Both the position numbers and the translations under genes were made by a program. Below are positions 1-10,648 of a stretch of DNA of 64,000 nucleotides, in pieces. This stretch comes from Epiperipatus broadwayi. Taxonomy: Eukaryota; Onychophora; Udeonychophora; Euonychophora; Peripatidae. Under the pieces are notes generated by a model. It saw only the letters and a program-made list of their open reading frames with translations. It ran no database searches and was not told the DNA's origin. The stretch is from the NCBI GenBank assembly GCA_028023455.1, contig JAQFVV010012506.1, positions 2,722,714-2,786,713 of the forward strand, given 5' to 3'. Within the stretch, counting starts at the first letter, position 1. Each line of letters starts with the position of its first letter.

Positions 1-3000
1 AGAGTAGTTAGGAAATAAAAAATTATTAAAATTGGATATTTGAATGTGCAAGGTGGTATGAGACCAGAAAAATGGCTGAAATTAAACAAAGCAGTTAAAA
101 ATGAAGAGCTTAAGATACTAGCAGTAGTGGAAACACATCTAAGAGAAGAGGAACCTATACTGGAAGATTTGGTATAGCAGAATATAAATAGAAAAGAAAA
201 AGAAAAAAGGAGTGATGGTATAGGAATTATGTCAAATAAATATTTAAATACTGTTAAATGTCAAGAACATTTGTGGTTTCTAAATAGTGTTAGGAAGACA
301 AGAAATGGATTGTTACTATAGTGTATATAGCCACTGGAGATATCAAACTATAATGGATTGTAACAGTAGCATATATGAATGCCTAGTTAAGGATATACAA
401 AATTTCAACAAAGGGGAAGAGATTAATGGTTATAGGGGATATGACTAGGCATATTGAAAAAATTGATGATGTAGATAACAAGAAAAAAAATCTTTTGAAG
501 AATTTTAGTCAGAAAATGAATGTGAGCATTGGAAATTCATCAGATATTTATGAGACACTACACATGGTCTAGAAATAATATATTTCACACAATAGAGTAT
601 GTATTAGTAGAGAAAGAGGAATGAATAAAGTATGCAAAATTTAAATGTTTGATAATAAAGAGAGAGTATGTAATAGTGATCATACATTCTTTATAATAGA
701 AATGGTTAGTAATGTGGTGGAAAATAATGGCAAATGAATGATAAGACTAAGTTAGCAGATTATAAATTAAAAGTTGAAGAAACCATGGAAAAAATTGTTT
801 GAGAATGAATATAAGGACTGCTGTGGTGAAGTAGAAAAAATGGAAAATAGGGTTTTAGGTGGGAATGTTCAGAAGAATAAAAGTAATAGAAAAGTGAGAG
901 TTAGTAAAAGTATAAAAGATAGGTAAAAAACATGCAGAGAATATAAGGGTGCTATTAAGAACAAAGAAAGTGAAAAAAGATGTTAATGTTAAATGGGAAA
1001 AGGTTTTTAAAAAAGAAGTTGCCTAAAATAAATAATTATATAGAGAGAATGCATTTAAATAGTAAATTGCTGGAGCATATTAATAAAAATGGAAGAGATG
1101 GAAATAATTTTTTTTAGAAATGCATTAAAAGAAAGCATGTAGAGGTAGAGAAATAGTATTACTAGATGATAAGGGAATAGAGTATAGCTCTAGAGAAGAA
1201 TTAAAGACAATCTTAAGTGAGTATGTAATGAATATAGTAAAGATGTCAGATGCAAAGGACAGAGTGCTAACAAACATAAAAGCATATATTAGGTTGACAG
1301 AGAATGAATTGAATTAGATACAGAAGAAATTGAAAAGTGGAAAGGCAAGAGGTTTAGATGGATGGGCAGCAGAGATGGTAATGAATTTAGGACATAGGGC
1401 AAAATTAAACCTATTATTAGGTTTTAATAAGATGGCATAGAAGAGAGAATTTCTGAATAGTTGAAATAATACAAAAGTAAGGCTTCTATTTAAAACAAAG
1501 GGCAAGGATCATAGAAAAGTAAGTAATTATAGATCGATAGTGGTAACCTCAGTATTATATAAAGTTTTCACATATATGGTAGCTGGAAGGGTTACAAAGT
1601 GGATGGAAGAAAATAATAGTGGGAGAAATACAAGAAGGTTTTTGATTGGATAGGCATATAGGGAGATAGTTTATTTGTAGTTACACAACTTATAGACATG
1701 AGTAGAAATACAGGTAGACAGTTATATATGGTTTTTATAGATATAGAGAAGACATATGATAGAGTAAATAGAAATAGATTATGATTAACTTTAATAATTT
1801 GGGAATGTCTGGAACTTTAATGGATCTTGCATAAAATCAATTACTATACATATCAATTATGGAATATAGAATCAGTTAAAGTTAAAAATGGGGTGGGTCT
1901 AAAGCAAGGATGCCCTATGTCACCTATTTTGTTTTTGCTGTATTTGAGAGAAATAGAAAGAGCAATAGAAAAGCTAGGAAGAGGGGTAAAGATACCATTA
2001 ATAGGTGACAAGGGAATATATACACTATCAGGTCTTTATTTGCAGAGATGTCTTCTTGTGCACAGAAAAAAAAAGAAGATATAAAAGTTATGCTCAGGAA
2101 ATGTACAAGGATGGATAAAAAGATGGAGATTAAATTTAGTTAAGAAAAATGAAAAGTAATGATGATTGTTACTGGAAAAAGAGAAGACAAAGACTTTTTA
2201 TTGGGGGATATAAACATAAGTGTGGTGAATAGGTATAACTATTTGGGAATCATCTTAATTAATCAGAGAAATTGCTTGGATGGATGAGAGAAAAAAATGA
2301 TAAATGAAGCAAAGAAAAGAAAGGACTGATAAAGAAATTAACAGTTTTCATATAATAAATATGATGTAGCTAGAATTGTATGTAAGGGAATAGCAGTAGT
2401 AGGGTTAACATATGGTATATTAATAAAGGGATATTAGATTACTTAGAAGAAGTACAAAAAGAAGTAATAAGACATGCATTAGATGCAGATGTGTGGACAG
2501 TAAAGGTGGCAATTCAAGGAAAAATGGGATGGTCAAGTTTTTTATATAAGAAATGCAAAAAGCAAAATGAAAATGTTTGGTAGACTGCAGTTTATGAATA
2601 ATAAGAGAATAGCCAAAATAGTATTTAATTGCATTATGAGTAAAGGACAGGCAATAAGATGGGTGAGAAAGATAGTATGGTATGCAGAAGATTTAGATAA
2701 AGGATTTATGTCAGTATACTTATACAAAAAGTGGAATGATTGTGCCAGGAGAACTGTTGAGTGTTATAGTGACAAGAAGTAGGATAGAAGAATAGGTGCA
2801 TTAATAAAGAATATGGAGCTGGAGAGATGGAGAAATAGTATGGAGACTAAAAAGAGTTTAAATATATATAGAAGTAGACTGAGTATTGTGTGTGCTAATT
2901 TATGATAATAGCAAGGAAAGTAGTTTACTAATTAAGGCTCGAACAAGATTTTTAGCAACAAGGAAATATACACATAAATGGAAAAATGTGGGTGATTGAT

Positions 3001-3387
3001 TTAGTTTACAAGTTGTGTATGAAAAGCATAGAAAATATTAGGCATATCTTAATTGAATGTAAATGCCTGTAAACAGAAAGGGTACAAATAATGAGGTTGT
3101 GGAAGAATCAATATAAACAAAATGATTATACAGAAAGAGGGTTTTTGATTTTTATGCTGGATTTGAGAAAAGATAAGGAGAATTTAGATATAAAGGCCAT
3201 AGCATTGACAAAGATTCTGTTGAGGAAATGGGTTAGAGCAGGATAGAGAAGAATATGGAGAAAACATAGGCTGGGGAATGCAAAGGGAAGGTAAAGTGAC
3301 TAATAAGTTTCTCTGGGCATAGTGGCTGAGAGATTCTTGACTCCAACAAAGGAGAAGTCACATTGTGTCACATTGCATCTCATCATC
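1..3387 (+). mobile_element. Decayed non-LTR retrotransposon (LINE), 5' end cut by window edge
   Basis: The plus strand translates, with many stops and frameshifts, into a LINE ORF2. Near position 30 there is an endonuclease-like start (KIGYLNVQGG, then ILAVVETHLREE). Around 1735-1775 lies reverse transcriptase motif A (FIDIEKTYDRVN) and at about 1890-1945 motif B (GLKQGCPMSPILF). Near 3000-3075 there is a His/Cys-containing C-terminal segment (NIRHILIECKCL). The 3' end is a tail of CATCA-like repeats (GTCACATTGCATCTCATCATC at about 3367-3387). The same 3' end recurs at 19762-20017, which supports this boundary. No reading frame is intact, so it is a dead copy. Its clade is not resolved. Confidence 0.8.
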
Positions 3388-4359
3388 TGGATTTCTATAT
3401 ACTGGAAATAGATACTAATATTATTTATTTTACTCTTGATGCTGGTCAGTACTCAGTATAATTTCATGAAAATGTTTTTATTGAGATGATCTGAGATCTC
3501 ACAAATATTTTTTTTAACCTGGGTAAAGCAGACTACTATAATACAAAATATTATACAGAAATTTCTAGTGGCCAAAAATACAGAAAAAAATATAATTTTT
3601 AGTATAATGTTTGCTAATTTTACTTGTTAAAATTTTTTTTTTATCAATTCATGCTTGTTAAATTTCTCTAATTTAAAAGTACATTTAAAATATTTGTCCT
3701 CTTATAATTTAAAACACTTTTCCCACTCATAAATTCAAAATTTTTCAAAGGTAGAGTGAAGAAGCTTAGTTATTTGTAAACTTACAATAACGAAAATACT
3801 GAAATAAGATAATATTTTTGTATCGCTTTAATTCAGAATGTCAGTCTATCAAATAGCATGTATAGATATGTATGTACTTAAAGTTACTTTCAATTAATTT
3901 GTTTCATATTCACAATATATACGAAGCTATTTTTTTAATATGGCTTTTGTTAATATGGTTTCATTGTTATGAATAAAATGATAACAATTTATACAATAAA
4001 ATCTGTACAAATAGAATTATATAAAATCATTAAAGCATGTATAAACTTTACAAGTCAAAAAAATAGATAAAAAAGCTAATCTATGTTCAAAACATTTCAT
4101 TTATTTTCCTATTGAATGTAAACAATCAACAAAGAGTAAGAAAAAGAGTAACACAATAAATAAACAGTATTGTTATCTCTTGATTAAAACAGAGTATATC
4201 AAAATAATTTTCATTTGGTAAAGTAGCCCCATTTAACTAGTTTGATTTAATCACAGGAAAAATAGTTTTTGAAATATAACTTTTTTTTCATCCTTTAAAA
4301 AAAGTATATATATCACTTATCTGCAAAATTTGGTAAACTCCAGAGTGGGGTATAAACAC
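3388..4359. other. Intergenic, no gene seen
   Basis: A+T-rich DNA with short homopolymer runs and no coding, RNA or repeat signal that I can support. Confidence 0.5.
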
Positions 4360-4373
4360 TATCAGAGCTTTTT
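4360..4373. repeat. Target-site duplication, 3' side of LINE
   Basis: The 14-mer TATCAGAGCTTTTT here is repeated exactly at 10635-10648. The pair brackets the minus-strand LINE ORFs, so it is read as the duplicated insertion target. The next base differs on both sides. Confidence 0.8.
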
Positions 4374-4665
4374 CATTTCAACAAAAAATTTTATTAGTAA
4401 TAAATAGTGATTACATTTTGATAATGGATAAGTTAATGAATAAATTGTACAATAATATTATAAAAAGTTCTGATTAACATATGGCTAGAATATGTTAGTT
4501 AGTAGTTGTTATACACTTATGTGGTTAGGTATAATGAAGGGTTTGTGTAGAATATGAGAAACTGAGAACTTGATGAATGTTATTAGCTTTTTTTTTTTTA
4601 TTAACACGACTATTTTCTTTTTAATATTGTCTATTCTAGAATTCTGGGTAGGTGGGAGTTGACAA

Positions 4666-7600
4666 TCAGGAAAAGGATAGAGCGGTTAGAGACCAGGTGT
4701 CGTCAAAGACTTTACTGGAGGCAAGGAGCTGATCACGTTTCTTGATTTTTTTGAGAGTCTGATAAAACAATGGTATGATTTGTGGCGGGGGTAATTCCAT
4801 GAGAGTTTTGCATCTCACTATCCATATGGAATAAAGGACAAAGATAGAGAGCCTTATTATTGAAAAAGTTCCACTATTAATGGCATTTTCAAGTGAGAAA
4901 ATCATTTCAGATCTTATGTAAGAATTGATTATGATTATATCTTTCAGTATTTTAAGTCTTGGACAGCGGTGTATAATATGGTCTGTGGTTTCATCTTCAC
5001 GAGCACATAAACCACATATAGGGTCAATGCTAGTAAAACCTCTTCGGTGGTAAAGAAACCAATTTGTGGGAAGCGCATCAAGATTAATTTTAATGATGAA
5101 GTCCAGGAATTTGGGTTCAAGGCTCCATCTTTTGAAGTGTGTAATGAGTCTTTGGTTGGTTATTTTTAGGCTGGTTTTAATGGGTTGTTGATTATAGTTG
5201 ATTAGATTGTATGCTTCCCACAAAGTGATTTTTTGGTTAAGGTTAGAGGACATCGTCGGGTTATAAAGTTGTAGATGATCTATTAGCAATGATATCCATG
5301 AACTGGAAAAGGGCGGGGGACGATCAGTTGGTGTAATTTTTTTCATAATGTTGGAGTATCCATAGGAGAGGATCAGATTATGTAGAATATTGTGAGTTTT
5401 TTGTAAAATGATTGCCTGTATTGAGTGGAATGACAGTCCATTGAACCTGCGTGGTCGTTGGATACCTCGCAAGCTAATGGCAACAGTCCTTCCTCTCCAG
5501 AGAAGTTTGGTGCATAATCGGTTAATTTTATTTTGAAACTGTTTAGTGATTTTAATGAATGGAAGATAATATGAGATTTTTGGCATTATGATCATGTTGA
5601 GGAGGCTAACCTTTCCATATAATGAAAGGTATACTCTAGAGAGTGAAGTGGTGATGGCTTCCGTTGATTGGAGGATTGCATCTTGAATCATTCTTGCCAT
5701 TGCAGTTGGAGGTTTGAAGATTGGGAAGCCAAGGTATCTTTGTGGTTTAGCAGAAAAGGAAGAGTTGATTTGTTTACCAGGCATTATCTTCCAGATGGAA
5801 GATTTGTTAAAATTTATTTGTAGGCCAAGTTTCACTGTATTTCTGTTTAAGATGTTCATGAGATGGGGAAGGTATTTAATGGTGGGAAGCACAACCATGA
5901 TGTCATCTATGTATGCGAATACATTGAAATCTTTATTGAGAGAAGGAAGGAATATTCCAGGGAGGTTTTTTTCTATATCCACCAGAAGAGGGTTGATGTA
6001 TGCTGTGAAGAAAAGGGCACTGAGTGGAGATCCTTGAGGGATCGACTTGTATGGCTTGAAACCTGGAGTGATCTTGCCATCAAGAGAGAGAAAAATCTCT
6101 CTGTTGTTGAGCAGATTGCTGATAATCTGAACAATTGCAGCTGGAATGTCATATTCCATCAGAATATCCAGAAGGGTGTTGATCTGTACTGAATCGAATG
6201 CTGCTGCAACATCCAGTTGGACGGCAATAGGTTTGGATTTACGATGTACTCTGATATGATTGAACAGTGCAGTTATATTGGACATAGCATGTGAGGTTGA
6301 TGATCCCTTTTTTCCGTATTGGTTTGGCGAGATATTACTAAGAATTTGAGGTTGGATTTGGTCCTTAATGACTGACTCTATAATCTTGATAAGCAGTGGG
6401 GTCATGGATATTGGTCGGATACTGTTAATGTCGTTTAGTGGTTTTGCTTTTTTAATAAAAGGCACAAGTGCCACAGGGTAAAGATCTGCTATGTTTCTGT
6501 AGCCGGAAGCTAGGTGATCTATCATTTTTTTAATAATTGGAACAGTGAATTGACTGAGGTGTTTGAGAAGGAAATTTGGGATGCCGTGAAGGCCAGGATG
6601 AATGCTGTCAGGGAGTGATGATATCTTCTTTTTAATTTGGATTTCTGTGATGCCATGTTCGCTGGGGTCTCCAGCATCCAACCAGCTGTTTACTGGAGGG
6701 GCTCCATCTTTTTGCATTAATTGGCAGAATTGTTTGCTGATGTGCTGCATCATTGGATAGCCAATGAGATTGGTACCATTAGTATAAATGGATGTGGGAG
6801 TGATTTGTTTTTTATTGTAACCCAGTGCCCATCTGAGGTAGTCTCTCGTCCAGCAGTGTTGTTGTGCTAAGAAGCATTTGGCTCTTCTGATGGAAATATA
6901 TTCTGCAAGGGATTTTTGCTTGATTTTGTAGAGGTTTTTAAGGAAGATAATTTTTTCTGTATTTGTGAAATTTTGCTGTGATGCTTGAAGTTGTATATTA
7001 ATGTCTGTTAGGTCATTTAGAAGACCATTTGGTCCTTTGATTTTCCTGGTGTGGTGATTTAATATGGACTGAAGAATTCCGATGAAGGAAAACCAGCCCT
7101 CCTCAGCAGGGAGGGAAAGGATGTTTATTTTCTGAAAATAGATGTATGACTCAGACACTATCGCTTCGGTCATGTTTGATTGGGTGATCATGCGCATGGT
7201 TTTTCCAGGTCCATCTATAGGTGTAGGGATTGAGATAGGCGTGAGTTGTAAGATCAGAGCCATATGATCGGAGAAAGCAACAGGGGTTAAGGCTGCATCA
7301 AGGTTGAAATGGAGGTCTGGGGTGTAGTAAACCAGATCAATTAGGGACTTTTTAGTTTTAGTATAGAAAGAGTAGGCTTCGGGTGGGAAGAAGCCCTCTC
7401 CACACATTAATCTGCGATTTATTAGATGCAAAAATCTCTTGTTGAAGTCATTGTAGGTGGTGTTAAAGTCTCCAAGAAGAATGGTAGGGGAGGCTCTGCT
7501 AGCGTTGATGGCATTTAGGATATGAACTATTTTTAGATATTGAGAGGTATCTTTGGCTGTATAAATATAAGCTATGATGATCGGATAACCCCAATAATCT

Positions 7601-7893
7601 ATTTCTATAATAATAATATTGGCGTCTAGGAATAGAATGTTGAAACTTTTTGGTGGTGCTGATTTGCTAAGAAGAATACCGACTCCACCTGAAGCTGAAT
7701 GGCCGATGGAAAATCTAGTAAATCCGAGAGAGGAGAGAAGAGATATTATTTTATGGTCAGTCTTATAGTGATGTTTGGTTTCGCCCATAAGAAGTATATG
7801 TGGGGAGCAGAGTGAGAGCCAGTTTTTAATAGCAAGAACTCTATCGATTGAGATGATGCCGCGAATGTTTATGCCAGCTATTTTGCAGAACAT
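4666..7893 (-). CDS. LINE ORF2: endonuclease-reverse transcriptase
   Basis: The intact reading frame of 1075 residues encodes the enzyme that nicks the target and copies the element RNA. An AP-type endonuclease fills about residues 1-215: GINIRG near residue 8, LMGETK near 37, LLGDFN near 138 and the catalytic SDHMAL near 209. Reverse transcriptase follows, with QLDVAAAFDSV (motif A, about residue 561), IPQGSPLSALFF (motif B, about 621) and AYIDDIMVV (motif C with the catalytic DD, about 662). A C-terminal finger C-x2-C-x9-H-x4-C (CGLCAREDETTDHIIHRC) sits near 968. No RNase H domain was recognised. The length is usual for ORF2 of this kind. The ATG follows the ORF1 stop by six bases, which suggests stop-restart translation of a bicistronic RNA. 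Confidence 0.93.
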   Translation of the reverse strand: MFCKIAGINIRGIISIDRVLAIKNWLSLCSPHILLMGETKHHYKTDHKIISLLSSLGFTRFSIGHSASGGVGILLSKSAPPKSFNILFLDANIIIIEIDYWGYPIIIAYIYTAKDTSQYLKIVHILNAINASRASPTILLGDFNTTYNDFNKRFLHLINRRLMCGEGFFPPEAYSFYTKTKKSLIDLVYYTPDLHFNLDAALTPVAFSDHMALILQLTPISIPTPIDGPGKTMRMITQSNMTEAIVSESYIYFQKINILSLPAEEGWFSFIGILQSILNHHTRKIKGPNGLLNDLTDINIQLQASQQNFTNTEKIIFLKNLYKIKQKSLAEYISIRRAKCFLAQQHCWTRDYLRWALGYNKKQITPTSIYTNGTNLIGYPMMQHISKQFCQLMQKDGAPPVNSWLDAGDPSEHGITEIQIKKKISSLPDSIHPGLHGIPNFLLKHLSQFTVPIIKKMIDHLASGYRNIADLYPVALVPFIKKAKPLNDINSIRPISMTPLLIKIIESVIKDQIQPQILSNISPNQYGKKGSSTSHAMSNITALFNHIRVHRKSKPIAVQLDVAAAFDSVQINTLLDILMEYDIPAAIVQIISNLLNNREIFLSLDGKITPGFKPYKSIPQGSPLSALFFTAYINPLLVDIEKNLPGIFLPSLNKDFNVFAYIDDIMVVLPTIKYLPHLMNILNRNTVKLGLQINFNKSSIWKIMPGKQINSSFSAKPQRYLGFPIFKPPTAMARMIQDAILQSTEAITTSLSRVYLSLYGKVSLLNMIIMPKISYYLPFIKITKQFQNKINRLCTKLLWRGRTVAISLRGIQRPRRFNGLSFHSIQAIILQKTHNILHNLILSYGYSNIMKKITPTDRPPPFSSSWISLLIDHLQLYNPTMSSNLNQKITLWEAYNLINYNQQPIKTSLKITNQRLITHFKRWSLEPKFLDFIIKINLDALPTNWFLYHRRGFTSIDPICGLCAREDETTDHIIHRCPRLKILKDIIIINSYIRSEMIFSLENAINSGTFSIIRLSIFVLYSIWIVRCKTLMELPPPQIIPLFYQTLKKIKKRDQLLASSKVFDDTWSLTALSFS

Positions 7894-7899
7894 GATAGA

Positions 7900-10492
7900 T
7901 TAATCCAAACCGTCCTCAGCAAAGTGATCCAAGTGAATGTGGGACATCTCTATATTAATGAGGTCTGATGTTGTTAGGCAGTCAGAGACTTGTGATTGAA
8001 CTTGTAGATGGCTTGGTGATATATTTGTTGGTTGAGGAATCGCATCCATGAAGTCTTCGGTGTCTGATGGAGTAGAGTAATCTGTCTGAGATTCATCGGG
8101 AGAATCAATGCTATCTAAGGTTGTAAGATCCATGGTTTTCCTCTTTTTTTCTATGGATTTGTGAAGCTTTGAGTTGGATTTATCAGAGATTTGTTTGTTA
8201 GAGGGGGGTGGTGAGTAAAGTACCGGGTGGGAGCTGTCATCATCAGAGCTTGATTTATCTGAGCGGATTGATTTTCTTTTAATTTTCTTAATTGTATTTT
8301 GGGTATTTGTTGTGTCAATTTTTTGAGAATTTTGAAGTTGATTAGTGTTGTTTTCCTTTTCCTGTTCTTTTGATAGTAGTGTTATTTTATTGTCATAAGA
8401 TTTTTGTTCGAATTTTAGACTTGAGACATTCTCTGTTTGCTGTAACAGTTGTGAATCTTCGATCATTCTGACTTTCGGGTTGGGTGTTTGATGGATCTTT
8501 TCGTCTGGTAGGTTAATTCTTGCAGGAGTTGAAGAATTGCAGATAGTTTGTGGTTCACTCTGTTTAGGGTTGTTATCAGTTGTTTTAAGCTGGTTAGGAG
8601 TTATATTGGAAGAATTGTTTTGACATTTTTTGAGTGTATTTTCTTCATCGCCTGGGTTTATCTTGTTCTCTTTAGATGGTTTGGTCATATTATCTTCTTT
8701 TGTAGAAAGAGTTTGACCTAATATTATTTCTTGGGGATTAGTATAAGTTGTTTCGAAAGTTTGATCTTGAGTATTATTAGTTTGCGTGATTGATTTAGGA
8801 GCAGTATTTGTTGTTGTTTGGTTCTCTGATTTACTACTATTAGTGTAAAGGTTGACGTTTGTTCTTTCTTGAATATTTTCATTTTGAAATATAGTTTTGG
8901 ATGTGGAAGGTTTTGTTGGAGGATTTATTTGAATCTGAATATCTGGGTTGTAAGGTTGCTGTTTGAATTAGTCCTATGTGATGATTGTCTATTTACGGAC
9001 TTGTTAATAGGTCTACCAGGACATTTGTGAAATTTATTCATTTTAATACCACAGTGTGTGCATATTCTTGCTGCACAGTCTTTAATGAGGTGTGTTCTTT
9101 GAAGGCAGAAGAAACATTGTGGTTGTACTCCTCTGAATGTCAAAACCATAGGAGAGCCTCTTGCTGTAATAATAGTGGGTATGTCGGTGGGTATAATGTT
9201 TTTCTTTAATGTAAGTGTGAAGGTAACTGTATTGGACAGGATTTGATCTTCGAAGTGAGGATTTAATAGGTGTTTAAATTTGCTAACTGAACCATAATTA
9301 ATAAGGATGTCTTGTATTTCTTGTTCATTTAAGTGGGCAAGGCAGTTTTGAATTCTGCCAGATAGTGTAACTGGACGGTTCATATCTATGGAGCATAGTA
9401 TATAATTTCCTAAAGATTTGTAGTTATTTTTAAAATTCATTCGGTCTGCCCACGTTTTAAACTTTACGATCACATAGCGGTCATTGGGATGATTAAGGAT
9501 CATGTGAATGCCTCTGCCTAATTGCTTTTGATTGATTAGACTGTAGAGTTGTTCTACAGGAATTTATATAAAGCACATTGATGATTTGTTATGGCTAAGA
9601 TTAAAGACTTATCGCTGTAATAGTTTGCAAACGATTTATATAGAGAGTTGGGTATCGTTTTGTTGAACTCATTGTTTATTTCTAGGAACATATCATCGTT
9701 AATATTGTTTATATTAAAAGAGACATTTTCCTGCGTGTTTGATTCTTTTTCTATGTCTAATTCTGTGAGATTCAAATATAATTCGTTGAGATTATCGGCC
9801 TTAATATTTTCAGAGATGCTCTCATAATTTTTTGACCTTACGATATTTGCGTACGTAGTGGGATTTTCCAATATTGATATTGAGATAATTGGTTTAGCTT
9901 GCACGTTAGCTGATGTAGCAATGGATTGTTCTGAGCTAAAATCTTTGATTGTTTTAGAATGAAATTTATCAGTTTTATAATTTATTTCTTCTTTTTTATT
10001 TTTAAATTTACTGTTGACAAACGGTACTGACACAGTACTGGTTTTGTCGACCTCTGGTGGAAAATGTTTTACTTTAAAAATTTCGTCGGTATCATTTTGT
10101 TGGTAATTTTGTTTATTTCAGATATAGTTTTAATTGAATTGTTGGGCAAAGGAAATTGCTCATTATAATCTTCTGTGGTTGAGTAAAGGCTTCGGAGAGG
10201 TAATGATTGGTTTTCGCTTGTATCAATAGTTTCGCTTGACGAGATATTTATTCTATTGTTTGTATTAGGGGTAAGTTGAATATTTTCTAAACTTTTGTTG
10301 ATATTTGCTATGGAATTTTCTTGATTTACTCATTTGTGGGTTTTTATTTGTTGTAACGGGTGGTTTAGATGCATTTAGATTAGATCTAAGGCTATACAAT
10401 TTACGGCCGATGACCGCATTGTTGGGTTGAATGCTGAGATCGGGGCTTACTTTATTTTTAGTTTTATCGGTTATATTATCACTTTCCATCAT
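7900..10492 (-). pseudogene. LINE ORF1 (gag-like), broken by frameshifts
   Basis: Coding sense continues on the minus strand from an ATG at 10492 to a stop at 7900, but moves between frames near 10320, 10090, 9560 and 8950. The pieces 10492-10265, 10033-9554, 9503-8925 and 8688-7900 are open, and the gaps between them are bridged by other frames. The N-terminal third is Asn/Ser-rich and probably disordered. The 9503-8925 piece has a folded gag-like region ending in two zinc knuckles, CFFCLQRTHLIKDC and CTHCGIKMNKFHKC. The last piece is again polar, with a Lys/Ser-rich stretch. Such proteins bind the element RNA and form the ribonucleoprotein. Unbroken it would be roughly 860 residues, which is long but not unknown for gag-like ORF1s. 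Confidence 0.8.
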
Positions 10493-10634
10493 ATAAAATG
10501 ATTAAAAAGTTGACTTACCTTGAATAACAGACGTAAAGGTAAAGGGACAGTCGTCCCGTCTTCCTAAAACTGTAAAACACTAAGGGACGCTTTTTAAGAC
10601 TAGTTACGAAGATGGCTGCCAAAAGCGGAAGTTA
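10493..10634 (-). promoter_or_regulatory. LINE 5' leader with internal promoter-like motifs
   Basis: This is the 142-nt untranslated leader between the inferred 5' terminus and the ORF1 ATG. On the opposite strand, 10608-10620 reads GAAGATGGCTGCC, a YY1-like site, and 10625-10632 reads GCGGAAGT, an ETS-like core. Both lie within about 30 nt of the 5' terminus, where LINE promoters act. A consensus 5' splice site (AAG|GTAAGT on the minus strand, 10521-10513) lies just upstream of ORF1. Function is inferred from motif resemblance only. Confidence 0.45.
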
Positions 10635-10648
10635 TATCAGAGCTTTTT
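10635..10648. repeat. Target-site duplication, 5' side of LINE
   Basis: Exact 14-bp partner (TATCAGAGCTTTTT) of 4360-4373. It fixes the 5' end of the minus-strand LINE at 10634. Confidence 0.8.

Larger units (their letters stand above)
4374..10634 (-). mobile_element. Near-full-length non-LTR retrotransposon (APE type)
   Basis: A 6261-bp minus-strand element bounded by a 14-bp direct repeat. Reading 5' to 3' on the minus strand: a 142-nt leader (10634-10493), a frameshifted gag-like ORF1 (10492-7900), an intact ORF2 (7893-4666) and about 290 nt of 3' region ending without a clear poly(A) tail. ORF2 has AP-type endonuclease, reverse transcriptase and a C-terminal CCHC finger; ORF1 has two zinc knuckles. 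This order is standard for two-ORF LINEs such as Jockey, R1 and I relatives, but I cannot assign the clade. The intact ORF2 and clean duplication suggest a fairly recent insertion, while the ORF1 frameshifts argue that this copy is not autonomous, unless they are sequence errors. Confidence 0.88.

Noticed and set aside
5714-6192. Plus-strand open frames of about 107-109 codons
   Set aside because: They are antisense shadows of the intact minus-strand LINE ORF2 and have no motif.
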